A stretch of 64,000 nt of DNA from Myxococcus landrumus. Lineage in GTDB: Bacteria > Myxococcota > Myxococcia > Myxococcales > Myxococcaceae. The stretch spans positions 5,778,001 through 5,842,000 of the forward strand of contig NZ_CP071091.1 in the NCBI RefSeq assembly GCF_017301635.1. Direction: 5' to 3'. Below the pieces are notes generated by a model. The model was not told the DNA's origin. It searched no databases and saw nothing but the letters and a program-made list of their open reading frames with translations. A program made the translations under genes and the position numbers. Below are positions 62,255 through 64,000 of the stretch, piece after piece (position 1 is the first letter of the stretch; each line of letters opens with the position of its first letter).

Positions 62255-64000
62255 CTACTGGGACGGCTGCGTCTCCTGGGGGGACGCGTTGGTTCCGGCG
62301 GTGTCCTCCTGCGTCGTCGCCACGATGCGCACGGCGCGCCCCTGCCCCTGGGCATCCATGGTGTAGGCGGCTCGGACCTGAGTGCCTTCCTGGATGTCCT
62401 CCGCGACGGAGCTGAAGCCGTTCAGCGTGACTTGGGTCCGAGGGTCTACCGACAACTGGAGCTGCGCTTCGCCACTCTGGCCGAGCAGCACTTCGTTCTC
62501 GCTCGCCTTCACCAGCTCGCCGACGAACTCCTTCTCGGTGTTCTGCTGAGGCGTCGAGGTCTGGGTTTCCGTGGTCGTGCTGCTGCTGCTCCCTTGTTGC
62601 GAGTCCGAGTAGAGGTACGGAAGCATGACCATCGGCGACTGAAACCCTGGCTGGGTGAAGGTTCCGGACGTTCCTGTTCCCCACTGCGTGGGCTGCTGCT
62701 CGGAAGTCGAGGGGGCGGTGGCGATGCCCGGCGTCTGCGCGGGGAACTGTGGTGCCTGGGTCCCTTGCGGAGAGGGGGTTCCCGTCGAATCCGTGGGAGA
62801 GGGGGCAGTGTACTGCTGCGCCATCCCACTCTGTGGCTGGGTGTCGAGCTGCTCCAGCGGAGAGAGCGCCTGTGGAGCATCCTCCATGGGTTGCCCTGTG
62901 CCGGAAGTCGTCGGTGACGAGGATGCCCCCGTGGACGACGAGGACCCCTGCCACGACTGGGGCTCCGTGACTGTTGGCGCGGAGGCCATCTGCTGTTGCG
63001 AGTCCATGCCTGTCGGCGCGGAGGCCACGGGTTGCTGCGATTCCGTGCCGGTGGGGCTAGAGGACTGCGAGGCTTGCTGGGCCCGTTGCTCCGCTCGCAG
63101 CGCGGCCTCTCGCTCAGCTCGAAGCTCGGCCTGCGTGTCCGAGTCACGCGCCTCGTCGTCCGCGGAAGCACTCGCTTGCGACTGCGAGTCTTGAGCCTGG
63201 GCGACTGGCTGCCGCGTGTCCTCCGTCCCCTGTTGGGGTTCCTGTCGCGGAGACGTCTCGGACGCCTGTGATGCCTGGGCAGCGTCCTGCGTGGCCTGCG
63301 GCTGCGCCTCCGCCGACGACCCCGTCTCCGTCGACGGCTGCTCGCTCTGCGTTACCTGCTGCGGTGCCTTTGCGGATGGCTGTCCTGCCTGCGGGGATGA
63401 CTGCGAGCTGTTGGCGTCCTGACTCGCTCGCGCGGACTGCTGCGCGGCCTCCGCGGCCTGCTGACTCGCACTCTTCGCTGGTTGATTCGCCTGCGCGCCT
63501 TGCCCCAAAGGACTCCCCGCCGCCTGCGCGGCCTCGGGGGACTGCGCTGCGCCGGCCTGCGCTGAAGCTTCCGCCGATGGCCGAGAATCCGCCCCTGGTT
63601 GCGCTCTCGCTTCAGTCGCCTGCTGCTGCACGGACTTTGGTTGTGTTGCCGCGTCGGTCGTTTGCTGCCGTGCTGCACCTGACTGTGCCGACGCATCGAC
63701 AGCCTTCTGCTTCGCCGCCACTGGCTGCTTTGACGCATCGGTCGCTTGCTGCTGCGCCGCCGCTGGCTGCTTGGCCGCCTCGGTCGCCTGCTGCTGCGCC
63801 GTCGCTGGCTGCTTTGCCGCCTCGGTGGCCTGTTGCCTCGCAGTCGCGGCCTGCTGCTGAGCATCGGCAAGCTGTTGCTGCGCCTGGGCAACCTGCCGTG
63901 CGTCCGTGTCCTGGGCGGACTCCTGCCGCGCACGGCCCTGTGCCTCCTGCTCCCTCTGAGCCCCGTCCCGCGCACTGTCCACTTGCTGCTGTTGCTCGCT
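62255..64000 (-). CDS. Gln/Ala-repeat protein with C-terminal OB-like domain, 5'-truncated by window edge
   Basis: At least 580 residues with the N terminus outside the window. The first half is low-complexity Gln/Ala/Ser, containing six copies of a 14-residue unit (QQATEAAKQPATAQ and variants, 63584-63835). The C-terminal ~90 residues are a folded beta-rich domain (EFVGELVKASENEVLLGQ, RIVATTQEDTAG) like DUF5666-type OB domains. No signal peptide is visible because the start is missing. I do not recognise the family. Confidence 0.65.
   Translation of the reverse strand, partial: SEQQQQVDSARDGAQREQEAQGRARQESAQDTDARQVAQAQQQLADAQQQAATARQQATEAAKQPATAQQQATEAAKQPAAAQQQATDASKQPVAAKQKAVDASAQSGAARQQTTDAATQPKSVQQQATEARAQPGADSRPSAEASAQAGAAQSPEAAQAAGSPLGQGAQANQPAKSASQQAAEAAQQSARASQDANSSQSSPQAGQPSAKAPQQVTQSEQPSTETGSSAEAQPQATQDAAQASQASETSPRQEPQQGTEDTRQPVAQAQDSQSQASASADDEARDSDTQAELRAEREAALRAEQRAQQASQSSSPTGTESQQPVASAPTGMDSQQQMASAPTVTEPQSWQGSSSSTGASSSPTTSGTGQPMEDAPQALSPLEQLDTQPQSGMAQQYTAPSPTDSTGTPSPQGTQAPQFPAQTPGIATAPSTSEQQPTQWGTGTSGTFTQPGFQSPMVMLPYLYSDSQQGSSSSTTTETQTSTPQQNTEKEFVGELVKASENEVLLGQSGEAQLQLSVDPRTQVTLNGFSSVAEDIQEGTQVRAAYTMDAQGQGRAVRIVATTQEDTAGTNASPQETQPSQ
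63584..63835 (-). repeat. 42-bp tandem repeats coding Gln/Ala 14-mers
   Basis: Six imperfect in-frame 42-bp units encode QQATEAAKQPATAQ-like 14-mers (QQATDASKQPVAAK, QKAVDASAQSGAAR, QQTTDAATQPKSVQ and others). Confidence 0.75.

Overview
This window is a high-GC stretch from a myxobacterium, most likely Myxococcus, Corallococcus or a close relative. The evidence is the intact carB-carA type carotenoid operon ending in two B12-domain MerR regulators (CarA and CarH), four Ser/Thr protein kinases in 64 kb (one fused to STAND, PEGA and FGE-like domains), many lipoproteins with Cys-rich or metal-binding repeats, an ADYC-domain protein, and heavy use of ATGA stop/start overlaps. No rRNA, tRNA, CRISPR array, insertion sequence or prophage was seen.

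Region by region: 1-7.5 kb holds a sigma-54 activator (its 5' end lies outside the window), translationally coupled to a giant multidomain kinase, then an ADYC lipoprotein preceded by a good -24/-12 promoter. From 7.5 to 8.6 kb is a Ycf48-like exported protein. From 8.6 to 19 kb, on the minus strand, is the carotenoid operon crtE-crtIa-crtB-crtD-crtC-glycosyltransferase-crtYc-crtYd-acyltransferase-carA-carH. It is driven from 18.97-19.03 kb, where four TnnACA half-sites recur every 11 bp. A divergent operon (thioredoxin-fold protein, TIGR01777 epimerase, esterase) leaves the same control region. From 22 to 33 kb lie two very large surface lipoproteins (28 RCC1 repeats; an amidohydrolase with thrombospondin-3 and lamin-tail domains) flanking a membrane metallophosphoesterase.

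From 33 to 48 kb is a signalling-rich stretch: a six-TM kinase, an ATP-grasp enzyme, an esterase lipoprotein, an FHA protein, a PEGA kinase, a MopE-like lipoprotein, a PEGA exported protein, a HAD phosphatase with a glycosyltransferase, a GST, a probably inactive class III cyclase and a fourth kinase. From 48 to 64 kb are an S46 dipeptidyl peptidase, a lipase, a MocR regulator divergent from a rhodanese with a clear operator, a TonB-like protein, Dps, an SDR-GST-SelO run, an epimerase divergent from a TetR regulator, a pyrophosphatase-CHAD pair, a Cys-rich lipoprotein and a Gln/Ala-repeat protein cut by the window end.

How the parts work together: the car operon encodes GGPP synthesis, phytoene synthesis, partial desaturation, hydration, cyclisation, and probably glycosylation and acylation, with its own light/B12-responsive repressors last. 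This suits a myxobacton-type glycoside ester, but the second desaturase CrtIb and any ketolase must be encoded elsewhere. The most interesting regulatory signals are the shared bidirectional CarA/CarH-type operator, the MocR/rhodanese operator, and the sigma-54 activator-kinase pair lying next to a sigma-54 promoter.
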